Positions 1 to 5,917 of a stretch of DNA of 16,193 nt are shown one piece after another. The first letter of the stretch is position 1; the number at the start of each line of letters is the position of its first letter. A model generated the notes under the pieces. The model ran no database searches, had not been told where the DNA came from, and was given only the letters and a program-made list of their open reading frames with translations. Source of the DNA: DAOTUB01 sp034437455 (GTDB taxonomy: Bacteria; Chloroflexota; Anaerolineae; B4-G1); contig DAOTUB010000378.1 in NCBI GenBank assembly GCA_034437455.1, positions 1-16,193 of the forward strand, in the 5' to 3' direction. The translations under genes were made by a program, and so were the position numbers.

Positions 1-26
1 GTCTGGTTTCGGGCGGGTATAACCTG

Positions 27-48
27 TGGCGGCAGAGACGCGCCGCCA
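27..48. repeat. Small hairpin (7-bp stem)
   Basis: TGGCGGC at 27-33 is the exact reverse complement of GCCGCCA at 42-48, around an 8-base loop that contains AGAGACGC. It lies in the stretch at 1-125, where I find no convincing gene. It resembles the short GC-rich palindromes scattered elsewhere in the window. No function can be assigned. Confidence 0.35.
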
Positions 49-100
49 TGCAGGATACCGCCTGAGCGCGGTTATGGAAGGGGAGTTTTACACAAGGGGT

Positions 101-125
101 TATACAGAGGTACGCAGAGGAAAAA
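101..125 (+). repeat. CAGAGG-type dispersed element, degenerate copy
   Basis: This stretch has two spaced CAGAGG units (105-110 and 115-120) followed by an A run. It resembles the left arm of the longer element at 8803-8920, which has CACAGAGGCACAGAGG followed by GGAGAAAAA. The element ends directly beside the stop codon of the truncated PIN toxin gene, so it may mark the place where that gene was cut. The match is short and degenerate. Confidence 0.4.
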
Positions 126-329
126 CTAGCTGCGTAACCGCTCATCGAGCCGAGCCAGCCTATGTTCGCCCCAGTTACGTACAAAAGCCCACTGGTAGAG
201 TTCGGCCACAGTCATAAACGAGATGGCCGGCGTCTTGCCCAACAAATGCTGACGGTACGCCTCAGCGCGGGTGTCGCCTTTGAACAAATAGGACACGACA
301 TCCGTGTCAACAATGACTATACCGTTCAC
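126..329 (-). CDS. PIN-domain (VapC-type) toxin, C-terminally truncated
   Basis: The product is 67 residues and starts VNGIVIVDTDVVSYLFKG, a PIN-domain first strand with the first catalytic aspartates (IVDTD). The conserved acidic block before the second helix is also present (MTVAELYQWA, Glu about residue 44). VapC toxins are Mg-dependent ribonucleases of about 130 residues. Here the reading frame stops at TAG 128-126 after DERLRS, so the C-terminal acidic residues that complete the active site are missing. The DNA beyond the stop does not resume a PIN sequence in any frame. The GTG start (329-327) overlaps the antitoxin stop TGA (328-326), which indicates translational coupling and decides the start. 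The product is probably inactive; an alternative is that it survives only as part of the antitoxin transcript. Confidence 0.72.
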   Translation of the reverse strand: MNGIVIVDTDVVSYLFKGDTRAEAYRQHLLGKTPAISFMTVAELYQWAFVRNWGEHRLARLDERLRS

Positions 330-631
330 GCGCGTACCTCTGCTAGGTTCTGGTGCCGCTCTGTGCGAACAGCCAGGATAAAGTCGTCTACCGATTCGTC
401 CTCGGGCCAACCACCCAGCAACGCGTCGAAATCATCTACCGGTTGGACGCCCTGGCTTTCGGCCAAGGCGCGCAAGTCGACGCCTTTCCAGAAATCAGAG
501 ATGGGTGATGTATTTGGCAATTCTTGTTCCAAGTCCGGCAAGATCTCGACCACAACGCGCAGCCTTTCACGGGGCGGCAGCTGGCGCAAAAGTTTTAGAA
601 CCTCATTAGCACTTGCAGTAAAAGTGTTCAC
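326..631 (-). CDS. Antitoxin partner of the PIN toxin
   Basis: This 101-residue acidic protein is the putative antitoxin that neutralises the downstream PIN toxin. The N-terminal part (about 9-35) has a helical LLRQLPPRERLRVVVEILP stretch typical of small antitoxins next to PIN genes in cyanobacteria and Chloroflexota. The acidic C-terminal half (DDFDALLGGWPEDESVDDF) is the sort of segment that wraps the toxin. The GTG start at 631-629 is chosen because GGAGGAGGT lies 6-7 bases upstream and a TATAAT box lies just beyond it. An upstream extension to 706 would run through that promoter. The stop overlaps the toxin start by two bases. I recognise the type but cannot name the exact Pfam family. 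Confidence 0.75.
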   Translation of the reverse strand: MNTFTASANEVLKLLRQLPPRERLRVVVEILPDLEQELPNTSPISDFWKGVDLRALAESQGVQPVDDFDALLGGWPEDESVDDFILAVRTERHQNLAEVRA

Positions 632-652
632 AATGCTACCTCCTCCTACATA

Positions 653-680
653 ATTATACAGCGAAACCGAACATAAGCAA
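653..680 (-). promoter_or_regulatory. Sigma70-like promoter of the antitoxin-toxin pair
   Basis: On the minus strand TTGCTT (680-675), a 16-bp spacer and a perfect TATAAT (658-653) precede the antitoxin GTG at 631. The predicted transcript start at about 646 gives a leader of only about 15 bases that consists mostly of the GGAGG ribosome-binding site. Confidence 0.6.
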
Positions 681-694
681 CCAATTTGCCAGGT

Positions 695-727
695 CTTGAT
701 CATCAAGCCCCGCTGGTGCGTTGCACC
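695..727. promoter_or_regulatory. Candidate operator palindromes between divergent promoters
   Basis: Two inverted repeats lie between the divergent promoters. CTTGAT-C-ATCAAG is at 695-707. GGTGC-GTT-GCACC is at 715-727 and overlaps the plus-strand -35 box. TA systems are normally autorepressed by the antitoxin or complex binding palindromes at the promoter, so these are reasonable operator candidates. Binding itself is inference. Confidence 0.35.
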
Positions 728-749
728 TGGTGTGTGGGTATGATATACT
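721..749 (+). promoter_or_regulatory. Sigma70-like promoter with extended -10
   Basis: TTGCAC (721-726), a 17-bp spacer and TATACT (744-749), preceded by TGA in the extended -10 position, form a strong consensus match on the plus strand. It would transcribe the UPF0175 antitoxin fragment at 805 and can read on into the AAA-ATPase/nuclease gene at 1010. Confidence 0.6.
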
Positions 750-804
750 GGGGGCAGAGTTGGAGGCTGTGGTCAAAACCAGAAGGTTAGATAGGGAAAA
801 GTCA

Positions 805-936
805 ATGTCTGAGGCTTCCACGACTATGTTGCAAATACCCTTTTCAAAAAACCTGGCAGCGCTCCTCGGCAGTCAACCTCAGGCCGCCGAAAGGGCTAGA
901 GAGTTGATCATTCTGCAGTCCGCTCTGAGATTTTAG
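805..936 (+). pseudogene. UPF0175-type antitoxin, N-terminal half only
   Basis: The 43-residue frame starts MSEASTTMLQIPFSKNLAAL and runs through LLGSQPQAAERARELIILQ. This matches the first strand and helix of UPF0175 (PF03683) antitoxins, usually 75-95 residues. The family would continue with a segment like LYREGRISSGKAAELLG, but here it breaks after ILQ (base 918) into SALRF and a stop at 936. No other frame restores the family sequence nearby. The ATG at 805 has a weak AGGG upstream and sits 56 bases after the extended -10 promoter. A matching C-terminal UPF0175 end lies at 3626-3705 on the same strand. That the two belong to one original gene is inference. Confidence 0.6.
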
Positions 937-1009
937 ATCAAAATACGCTGAACGCCATCACAGCGGCCGATTGGATGGTCGTCTGTTCTATGAAAACAGG
1001 AGGTGAACG

Positions 1010-2602
1010 ATGCAGAAACTACCGATTGGTATTTCATCGTTCGAGATGATGCGTACACAGGGCTTTCTGTATGTGGACAAGACCGAGTGGATTCATCAAC
1101 TCGTCACCGAAGGCATCTACTACTTTTTGGCGCGTCCGCGCCGCTTTGGCAAGTCGCTACTCGTCTCGACGCTGCGCTGCCTGTTCGAGGGGCGGCGCGA
1201 GCTGTTCGAGGGTCTGTGGGTCGCTGGCGAGGGGCGTTGGGACTGGACGCCGTATCCGGTGGTGGTGATTGACTTTAGCACTGTTCCATTGGACACACCG
1301 GAAAATTTGCGCCTTGGCCTACAAACGACTTTGCAAGAGATCGCCGGGGCATATAAGCTGAAATTAAGGACGCCGTTGTTAGTGTCCCAGTTCAAAGAGT
1401 TATTGGTAGGGCTATCCCATCAAGCCGGGCAGCCGGTGGTGGTGCTGGTAGATGAATATGACAAACCAATGATTGAGCACCTGGGCCGGGGATCGGCCGA
1501 GATGGACATCGCGCGGGCGAACCAGGACATCTTGCGCGGTTTCTATGGCGTGCTCAAGGGCGCGGACGTCACAGACGTGACGCGCTTTGTGTTGCTGACG
1601 GGTGTCTCGCGCTTTAGCCGGGTGTCGGTCTTTTCTGCGTTGAACAACTTGCATGACATATCGATGAGCACGCAGTACGCTGCGCTGTTGGGCTATACTC
1701 AGACCGAGCTGTCGGACTTTTTCCAAGCGCATATCGTGCGTATGGCGGCCGAAACCGGCTGGACGCCAGACCAGGTCGTGGACGCGCTGGCGCAATACTA
1801 TGACGGCTATCGCTTTTCCAGCCGGAATATCAAGGTCTATAACCCCTTCTCGACGCTCAAAGCGTTCAAGGAAATGGAATTGCGCAACTATTGGTTCGAG
1901 ACGGGTACGCCGACGTTTTTGGTCAATGTGCTGCGCGAACAGCAGTATCCCTTGCCCGAACTGGAGGGACTGGAAGTGAGTGCCAGTGTGTTTAGCACCT
2001 TTGAACTCGACCGTTTGACGCCCGAGGCGCTGTTGTTCCAGACGGGGTATCTCACCATCCAGGACGTGCAGGATGCCCTCTATACGTTAGGCTATCCCAA
2101 TGCTGAGGTCAAAACTGCACTCACAGAATCATTGCTGCTGGCGATTGAGGGCATCACACAAGCGGTCAGTTCCCACGTGTTACGCCTCGCGCAGCACTTG
2201 CAAGCGGGCGACCTGGAAGCCTTTTTCACCGCGATGACGGCGGTTTTTGCCTCTATCCCTTACGACATTGAGACAAAGCAGCTTGCCCTGAGCTTGTCGA
2301 AGGGAGACGAAGCTTACTTTCATACCATCTTTTACCTGGCGATGTCGGCCACGGGCGGGTTGGCGCGGAGCAGTCTCCTCACCGCTCGCGGGCGCATAGA
2401 TTTAGTGATGAACTTGCCGGACCACATCTATATCTTTGAATTCAAGTGCAACCAGAGCGTAGAGTTGGCCTTGCGACAGATACGCGCGCAAGGCTATGCC
2501 GAACCTTATCATGGACTGGGTAAACCTATTACGTTGGTCGGCGTCAATTTCAGCACCGAACTGCGTAATGTAGCGGAATGGGCAGCAGAGCCGGACGCTT
2601 AA
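1010..2602 (+). CDS. AAA-ATPase-like / PD-(D/E)XK nuclease-like protein
   Basis: The 530-residue protein combines an AAA-ATPase_like domain (PF09820 type) with a C-terminal PD-(D/E)XK nuclease-superfamily domain (PF08011 type, formerly DUF1703). The N terminus LPIGISSFEMMRTQGFLYVDKT is the family hallmark. The P-loop is RPRRFGKS (residues 42-49, Lys48) and Walker B is VVVLVDEYDK (Asp148, Glu149). The nuclease signature is GRIDLVM (Asp464) with FEFK (Glu477, Lys479). Both active sites look intact and the length is normal. The ATG is fixed by AGGAGGTGA ending 4 bases upstream. The biological role of the family is not settled. Very similar proteins are abundant, often multicopy, in Bacteroidota, Chloroflexota and cyanobacteria, and frequently sit in accessory regions. 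Here it lies among TA remnants, which fits a mobile or defence-like role, but that is inference. Confidence 0.93.
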   Translation: MQKLPIGISSFEMMRTQGFLYVDKTEWIHQLVTEGIYYFLARPRRFGKSLLVSTLRCLFEGRRELFEGLWVAGEGRWDWTPYPVVVIDFSTVPLDTPENLRLGLQTTLQEIAGAYKLKLRTPLLVSQFKELLVGLSHQAGQPVVVLVDEYDKPMIEHLGRGSAEMDIARANQDILRGFYGVLKGADVTDVTRFVLLTGVSRFSRVSVFSALNNLHDISMSTQYAALLGYTQTELSDFFQAHIVRMAAETGWTPDQVVDALAQYYDGYRFSSRNIKVYNPFSTLKAFKEMELRNYWFETGTPTFLVNVLREQQYPLPELEGLEVSASVFSTFELDRLTPEALLFQTGYLTIQDVQDALYTLGYPNAEVKTALTESLLLAIEGITQAVSSHVLRLAQHLQAGDLEAFFTAMTAVFASIPYDIETKQLALSLSKGDEAYFHTIFYLAMSATGGLARSSLLTARGRIDLVMNLPDHIYIFEFKCNQSVELALRQIRAQGYAEPYHGLGKPITLVGVNFSTELRNVAEWAAEPDA

Positions 2603-2607
2603 TCCGC

Positions 2608-2872
2608 ATGGATAGCCTGGTGGCGGCCCTAGATGGTGTGCCGCTCCAACCGGCGCTGACCTGGGTGGGGCGGACGGGCAAGCAGCTTTGGCAAGCAGGC
2701 CGCCGCACTGATCGAAAAGTGGAACCAGAAACTGAGCGAGATGGGCGTCCAGTTGAAAGAGGCGCGGCATGTAGGCTTGGGCACTTGGGTTTTAGCTGTG
2801 CCCTTCACTGGCACTGTGAAGCTGGATACATCTCTAATTTTGCCAGATCGAGGATGGCCCCGACTTGGATGA
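2608..2872 (+). pseudogene. Frameshifted small gene of unknown function
   Basis: Two consecutive frames look like one protein split by a frameshift. From ATG 2608 the first frame reads MDSLVAALDGVPLQPALTW and on to GKQLWQAG. Near base 2701 a +1 shift would join it to AALIEKWNQKLSEMGVQLKEARHVGLGTWVLAVPFTGTVKLD in the next frame (2702-2828), which then runs to TGA 2870-2872. The second part has an amphipathic helix followed by a hydrophobic strand and looks like real coding sequence, while its frame is closed just upstream by a stop near 2657. Its tail overlaps the convergent aspartic protease gene. I do not recognise the family. The alternative is chance open frames or a sequencing indel. Confidence 0.4.
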
Positions 2873-3197
2873 GAAAGTCTATCCCGATGATACCATCTAT
2901 GTCGAAACCGTAATCCATCGCCCCAACTTCAATTTGAAAATTATTGACCTGAAGCTTGCCTACTGCGAGACTATCCACTCGCTTGGTGAAAACAAACTCT
3001 GTGCCACCAACACCACGGATCCGTTGAACTCGATCATCTGGTTCATACATCAAACCAATCGTCAATACTCTGTCCGTCGAAAAAATGGCCCCGGCAGAGC
3101 CCGTATCGAGTAGAACATTTCTGAACGACAGTTGTTGCCCTTGATAGGTAAGCGACGCCGTGACGTATGGTAAACCGTCCCGCAGATGTATTTTCAT
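2805..3197 (-). CDS. Retropepsin-like (clan AA) aspartic protease
   Basis: The 130-residue protein has the single-domain retropepsin layout. A strand with LLDTGSAGAIFS (catalytic Asp about residue 31, D-T-G-S) is followed by a flap-like GVGGTEF stretch (about 64-70). Near the C terminus comes the hydrophobic DGIIGIDFL motif (about 106-114), which packs behind the active-site loop in this family. Such enzymes work as homodimers, each subunit giving one Asp. The start is ATG 3197-3195 because it overlaps the stop of the upstream gene as ATGA. An in-frame ATG at 3221 would lie inside that gene. No signal peptide is visible, so the protein is probably cytoplasmic. The substrate is unknown; the coupled neighbour is a candidate partner or substrate. 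Confidence 0.85.
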   Translation of the reverse strand: MKIHLRDGLPYVTASLTYQGQQLSFRNVLLDTGSAGAIFSTDRVLTIGLMYEPDDRVQRIRGVGGTEFVFTKRVDSLAVGKLQVNNFQIEVGAMDYGFDIDGIIGIDFLIQVGAILDLAKLEMYPASQCQ

Positions 3198-3454
3198 TGC
3201 GCCCCCCGGATGCCTAGCCATCTCCGTTCAGTGACGTCTAGCGTCTCACGGCTCGTGTGAAAAATGTACAATTCGCGTTCTGGAGCTTCGTGGTGGAGTT
3301 GTTGATAATTTTTGAGCGCAGTGGCCGAGTCGGAAAATGTGCCAATAACTGCCAATTGTTCCAAAATGCGTTTGCTGGCCTCGGAATGCGCTTTGATGGC
3401 TTCAACTAGAAGCCATTGTTGGGGATAGTGGGTGCGGATTTCTTGCCACTTCAT
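3194..3454 (-). CDS. Small conserved protein coupled to the aspartic protease
   Basis: The 86-residue protein starts MKWQEIRTHYPQQWLLVEAI and ends ETLDVTERRWLGIRGAQ. It is charged, mixed alpha/beta, and has no membrane segment. The sequence style (the PQQWLLVEA start and ELYIFHTSRE near the end) is one I associate with small hypothetical proteins encoded just before clan AA proteases in cyanobacteria and Chloroflexota. That is memory, not a search. The ATG at 3454 is chosen for GGAGGAG seven bases upstream. The longer frame to 3502 would read through the promoter -10 box. Its stop TGA overlaps the protease ATG, so the two are translated together. Function is unknown; the arrangement recalls TA or regulator-effector pairs. 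Confidence 0.75.
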   Translation of the reverse strand: MKWQEIRTHYPQQWLLVEAIKAHSEASKRILEQLAVIGTFSDSATALKNYQQLHHEAPERELYIFHTSRETLDVTERRWLGIRGAQ

Positions 3455-3493
3455 CTGAGTTCTCCTCCAAACAATTACAGGCAGACTATACAG

Positions 3494-3522
3494 ATTATAC
3501 ACGATTTTCCGCTTGAAAGCAG
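3494..3522 (-). promoter_or_regulatory. Promoter of the small protein/aspartic protease pair
   Basis: There is a perfect minus-strand TATAAT at 3499-3494 with a weak -35 (CTGCTT, 3522-3517) at 17-bp spacing. The predicted start at about 3487 lies 33 bases before the ATG at 3454 and leaves room for the GGAGGAG site. Confidence 0.5.
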
Positions 3523-3565
3523 GTCGGTTTTGAGTCGCTCCCCGTCAACATACACAGCGCGGCTA

Positions 3566-3625
3566 CAGCAATTCCAAATTTGAGATGTCATTGCAAGCCC
3601 CGGACGCTTTTTCCGGGGCGACGCA
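3566..3625 (+). repeat. 60-bp dispersed palindromic repeat, copy 1
   Basis: This segment matches the reverse complement of 8426-8485 over 60 bases with 4 differences by my count. It contains CAGCAATTCC, TGTCATTGC and an internal hairpin, CCCCGG / CCGGGG, separated by ACGCTTTTT. Similarity stops at 3625, precisely where the UPF0175 C-terminal fragment begins. It belongs to the class of TCATTGCGAG-type interspersed repeats seen in many environmental genomes (recollection). No transposase is nearby, so it would be a non-autonomous REP/MITE-like sequence. Confidence 0.8.
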
Positions 3626-3705
3626 TAGCCTATTTTCGTCTCACGCCGGACGAGTGGGCCAAAGAAGTAGCCACGGTCAAGGCATGGAACGCCAGCCATG
3701 CCTGA
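3626..3705 (+). pseudogene. UPF0175-type antitoxin, C-terminal end only
   Basis: The frame ending at TGA 3703-3705 reads AYFRLTPDEWAKEVATVKAW and then NASHA. This matches the C-terminal end of UPF0175 antitoxins (consensus like GIPYF-LTPEEW-EV). No start codon or N-terminal part precedes it: the preceding 60 bases are the dispersed repeat. Its stop overlaps the ATG of the DUF3368 remnant (3698-3700) by 8 bases, the usual antitoxin-toxin arrangement. The missing N-terminal half may be the fragment at 805-936. Confidence 0.6.
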
Positions 3706-3962
3706 GGTCGTCTCGAACACGGGGCCGTTGATTGCGCTGGCGAGTGGCGGATTTATTCTTGATTGACGAGCGCACGGCGCGAAGAAAATCCGCTACCCTA
3801 GAATTGACGACAATCGGCACATTGGGCGTGTTGTTGATGGCAAAAGACCAGGGATTGATATCTGCCATTGAACCTCTTCTCGCTGATTTGCGCCGTGTCG
3901 GTTTCCACATGAGTGAAGAACTCTACGATCGGGTGCTCCAGAGCGCTGGTGAGGGAGAATGA
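3698..3962 (+). pseudogene. DUF3368 (PIN-like) toxin with internal deletion and frameshift
   Basis: The N terminus MPEVVSNTGPLIALAS (from ATG 3698) is the classic start of DUF3368 toxins. After about 16 codons this frame runs to a stop at 3764. In the next frame a C-terminal part resumes with VADLFLIDERTARR, then TTIGTLGVLLMAKDQGL and a final helix ending SAGEGE at 3962. It carries the second acidic site (LIDE). Intact members have about 150-160 residues, so roughly 70-75 central codons are missing and the frame has shifted by one. The junction falls in GCGAGTGGCG (about 3745-3755). The gene cannot make an active toxin. Confidence 0.75.
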
Positions 3963-3995
3963 ATAGCGGTGATCCTATTTCTCCTCGCGGCGGCG

Positions 3996-4937
3996 CTACC
4001 ATTTCTTCACCCACGGTTCGTATAGTTCGTGGTCGTCGCCCATGACCGAGCGGTACAGCGCGTTGGCGGCCGCGCTAAAGCCGCCGACAAAGGCTGTGGT
4101 GGCGCCCATGCGCTTCAAGCGTCGTAGGGCCTCGGTCATGACCGCTTTGCCGAGGCCGCGTTGCCGGTGGGCCGGTACGGTCGCCACCGGTTCGAAATAG
4201 GCGCTGCGGGTCACGTCATCAAACCAGACGGTGCAGAACGCGGCGATGGCGCCATCGGGCGCGACGGCCACAATGTCCAGGTCGCGGCGGTAGAGCGGGG
4301 CGGTCTGGATGTTGTGGTACCAGGTGGGATCGTCCCGGTTCTCTACGGCGGCCTTGATGTCCCCGTCGTGAAAGCCCAGGCCCGAGGCGTAGCAGCGCTC
4401 CAGGAGCTCGAGGCCATCCCCCAGGGCGCGGACCGTGTAGCCCGGCGCCAGCGGCACGTCGGGGATGGGCGCATCCAACAGGCGTCGCCATTGGTGTTCG
4501 GGTCCGTCGTGCCGGGTGTAGCCGCGCGCGGTCAGGATACCCTGTCGCAGCGCATCCTGCGCGGGCGCCCAGGCCATCAGCTTGTGCGACCCGTCGGGCT
4601 TGACCGCGGGCAGGCGTTCCTCCGCTACGGCCAGCATCTCCTCTTCGAGCGCGCGGGTGCGCCATTCGGGATGCACGCACAGGTGCGCCTCGCCGGGTCC
4701 GCCGTCGGGCATCAGAAAGGCGATAAGCTGACCCTCGGACGCCCACAGATAGGCTATTTCATCCAGGCCCACGTTGACACAGTTCAGGCACACGTGCCAG
4801 CGCGCGTAATCGAGCCGCGCCACGTGCCAGCTCTGCTCGCGCCGGTCGTTGAGCATGAACACCCGGCGCAGAAACGCGCGCATGCGCCAGAAATCGTCTT
4901 CGGTTTGGTAGGGACGGAACGTCGGTTTCTCGGTCAT
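3996..4937 (-). CDS. Tandem-GNAT N-acetyltransferase
   Basis: The 313-residue protein has two GNAT-like halves, an arrangement shared with mycothiol-synthase-like acetyltransferases. The first half (about 5-150) is degenerate but keeps the fold pattern (GEAHLCVHPEWRTRALEEEM). The second (about 165-313) has a clear acetyl-CoA pyrophosphate loop, VPAHRQRGLGKAV (Arg258-Gly263), followed by the GFSAAANALYRSVG-type end motif. It should transfer an acetyl group from acetyl-CoA to an amine; the substrate cannot be told. The ATG at 4937 has AAGGAGAG five bases upstream. It is the second gene of a minus-strand operon, 27 bases after the membrane-protein stop, and converges on the DUF3368 remnant. Confidence 0.9.
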   Translation of the reverse strand: MTEKPTFRPYQTEDDFWRMRAFLRRVFMLNDRREQSWHVARLDYARWHVCLNCVNVGLDEIAYLWASEGQLIAFLMPDGGPGEAHLCVHPEWRTRALEEEMLAVAEERLPAVKPDGSHKLMAWAPAQDALRQGILTARGYTRHDGPEHQWRRLLDAPIPDVPLAPGYTVRALGDGLELLERCYASGLGFHDGDIKAAVENRDDPTWYHNIQTAPLYRRDLDIVAVAPDGAIAAFCTVWFDDVTRSAYFEPVATVPAHRQRGLGKAVMTEALRRLKRMGATTAFVGGFSAAANALYRSVMGDDHELYEPWVKKW

Positions 4938-4964
4938 TGCCTCTCTCCTTACAACGGCCAGATT

Positions 4965-5531
4965 TTACCCTTGGCCTCTTTTCTTCAACCAGCGCCAGAG
5001 GCCCACCCCGACGCCGATCACCAGCGACACAAAACTGGCGCCGATCAAAACCCACTTGAGCAGCGTAAAAACCGGCGCCAACGTGTCGACCAGCGGCGTT
5101 TGATCGGGATAGCGCCCCATGACGATGGCGGCGGATATGTTCTCCAGGAAATCAAAGGCCGCGCCCAGTATGGGGGCCAGATTCAGCCGCCGCCACCGGC
5201 TGTCGGCGCGAAACGCCTGCCGATAGACCCAACTGGTCGCCGTGACCAGAAACACGGTGTATACCAGCGGCCATATCACGTCGAACGTAAACCGCGTCCG
5301 GATGTAGGCGGCTCGCCCCGCTGGCCCATATTCCTCAGCCCAACGGTATAGGTCCTCTGACGAGTAGAACAGAGACGTATCCGGCCCGCCGGCGTCCCCC
5401 GTCTCCGCCTCGGCCCGGGACGCCTGGCTCGGGAGCACCAACGCGGAAAATAACAGGAAGACGATCAGCGCCAACAAGGTGACCCAACCCGTTGAGATTT
5501 TGTTCAACCAGTCTGACACTCGGTTTATCAT
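4965..5531 (-). CDS. Membrane protein with about four transmembrane helices
   Basis: The 188-residue protein has hydrophobic segments at about 14-34, 83-103, 117-137 (weaker) and 151-178, with a positively charged C terminus (WLKKRGQG). Conserved-looking motifs are FDVIWPLVYTVF and AFDFLENISAAIVMGRYP; I associate the latter with a family of unnamed bacterial membrane proteins. The ATG at 5531 is preferred over an in-frame TTG at 5558 because GGGAG lies directly upstream of the ATG. It precedes the GNAT gene by 27 bases and is probably co-transcribed with it. No function can be assigned. Confidence 0.82.
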   Translation of the reverse strand: MINRVSDWLNKISTGWVTLLALIVFLLFSALVLPSQASRAEAETGDAGGPDTSLFYSSEDLYRWAEEYGPAGRAAYIRTRFTFDVIWPLVYTVFLVTATSWVYRQAFRADSRWRRLNLAPILGAAFDFLENISAAIVMGRYPDQTPLVDTLAPVFTLLKWVLIGASFVSLVIGVGVGLWRWLKKRGQG

Positions 5532-5620
5532 ATTTCTCCCGACCAGAGGTAGCGGCAAAAGAATGCGGGCAGGTCAAAGCAGCCTTGGGAGCCCGCCCGG
5601 TTCGTGAGGTCAACAGGGAT

Positions 5621-5648
5621 ATTTTACACCATCTCATACTTTGCGCAA
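5621..5648 (-). promoter_or_regulatory. Possible promoter of the membrane protein/GNAT operon
   Basis: On the minus strand TTGCGC (5648-5643), a 16-bp spacer and TAAAAT (5626-5621) lie about 90 bases upstream of the ATG at 5531. The match to consensus is moderate. Confidence 0.4.
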
Positions 5649-5766
5649 ACCGGTCCGCCCGGTTGACCTGGACCGTATAGCCCGGTCGGGCGCGTAACGT
5701 CTGGATGAGGTCGATCAGGTAGGGTGGGGGCAGGTCAGGCGACAGTAGGCCTGGTGGCTCTCTCAT
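5630..5766 (-). other. Possible gene remnant in the 5559-5917 gap
   Basis: The 359-base stretch 5559-5917 has no clear intact gene. On the minus strand an ATG at 5766 with AAGGTGAT six bases upstream opens a frame starting MREPPGLLSPDLPPPYLIDL and continuing with QTLRARPGYTVQVNR. This looks protein-like for about 45 residues, then degrades into low-quality sequence that overlaps the membrane gene. It may be the 5' end of a lost gene. The plus-strand part (5785-5917) holds only a small hairpin, GTTGACC/GGTCAAC at 5847-5868, and short frames I cannot identify. Confidence 0.25.
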
Positions 5767-5917
5767 TGCTGGATCACCTTTTGTGTGATAAAATTTCCTC
5801 GAAAAATCCTGGCATCTCCCACTATGGCGCTATGGACCTGTACCCGGTTGACCACCCAGCCGGTCAACAAGGATTCACTAGACCTTGCGTGGCCGGACCA
5901 AATCCTGAGGGAACAAT

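Noticed and set aside
162..653. A 163-codon plus-strand frame over the VapBC-like pair
   Set aside because: The minus-strand frames have ribosome-binding site, promoter, start/stop overlap and PIN motifs. This frame is Ser/Arg-rich with no family.
1010..2602. Calling the AAA/PD-(D/E)XK gene a transposase or restriction enzyme
   Set aside because: There are no transposase motifs, terminal inverted repeats or methylase partner. The P-loop plus C-terminal ID-x(n)-EFK pattern fits the AAA-ATPase_like/PDDEXK family.
4161..5351. A 396-codon plus-strand open frame opposite the GNAT and membrane-protein genes
   Set aside because: It is antisense to two well-supported genes, has low-complexity Arg/Gly/Gln/His-rich sequence and no recognisable domain. 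It is open only because of high GC in the opposite genes.
5335..5766. Full 143-codon minus-strand frame upstream of and overlapping the membrane-protein gene
   Set aside because: Only the first 45 or so codons look protein-like. The rest overlaps the membrane gene in another frame, so only a possible remnant (5630-5766) is reported.
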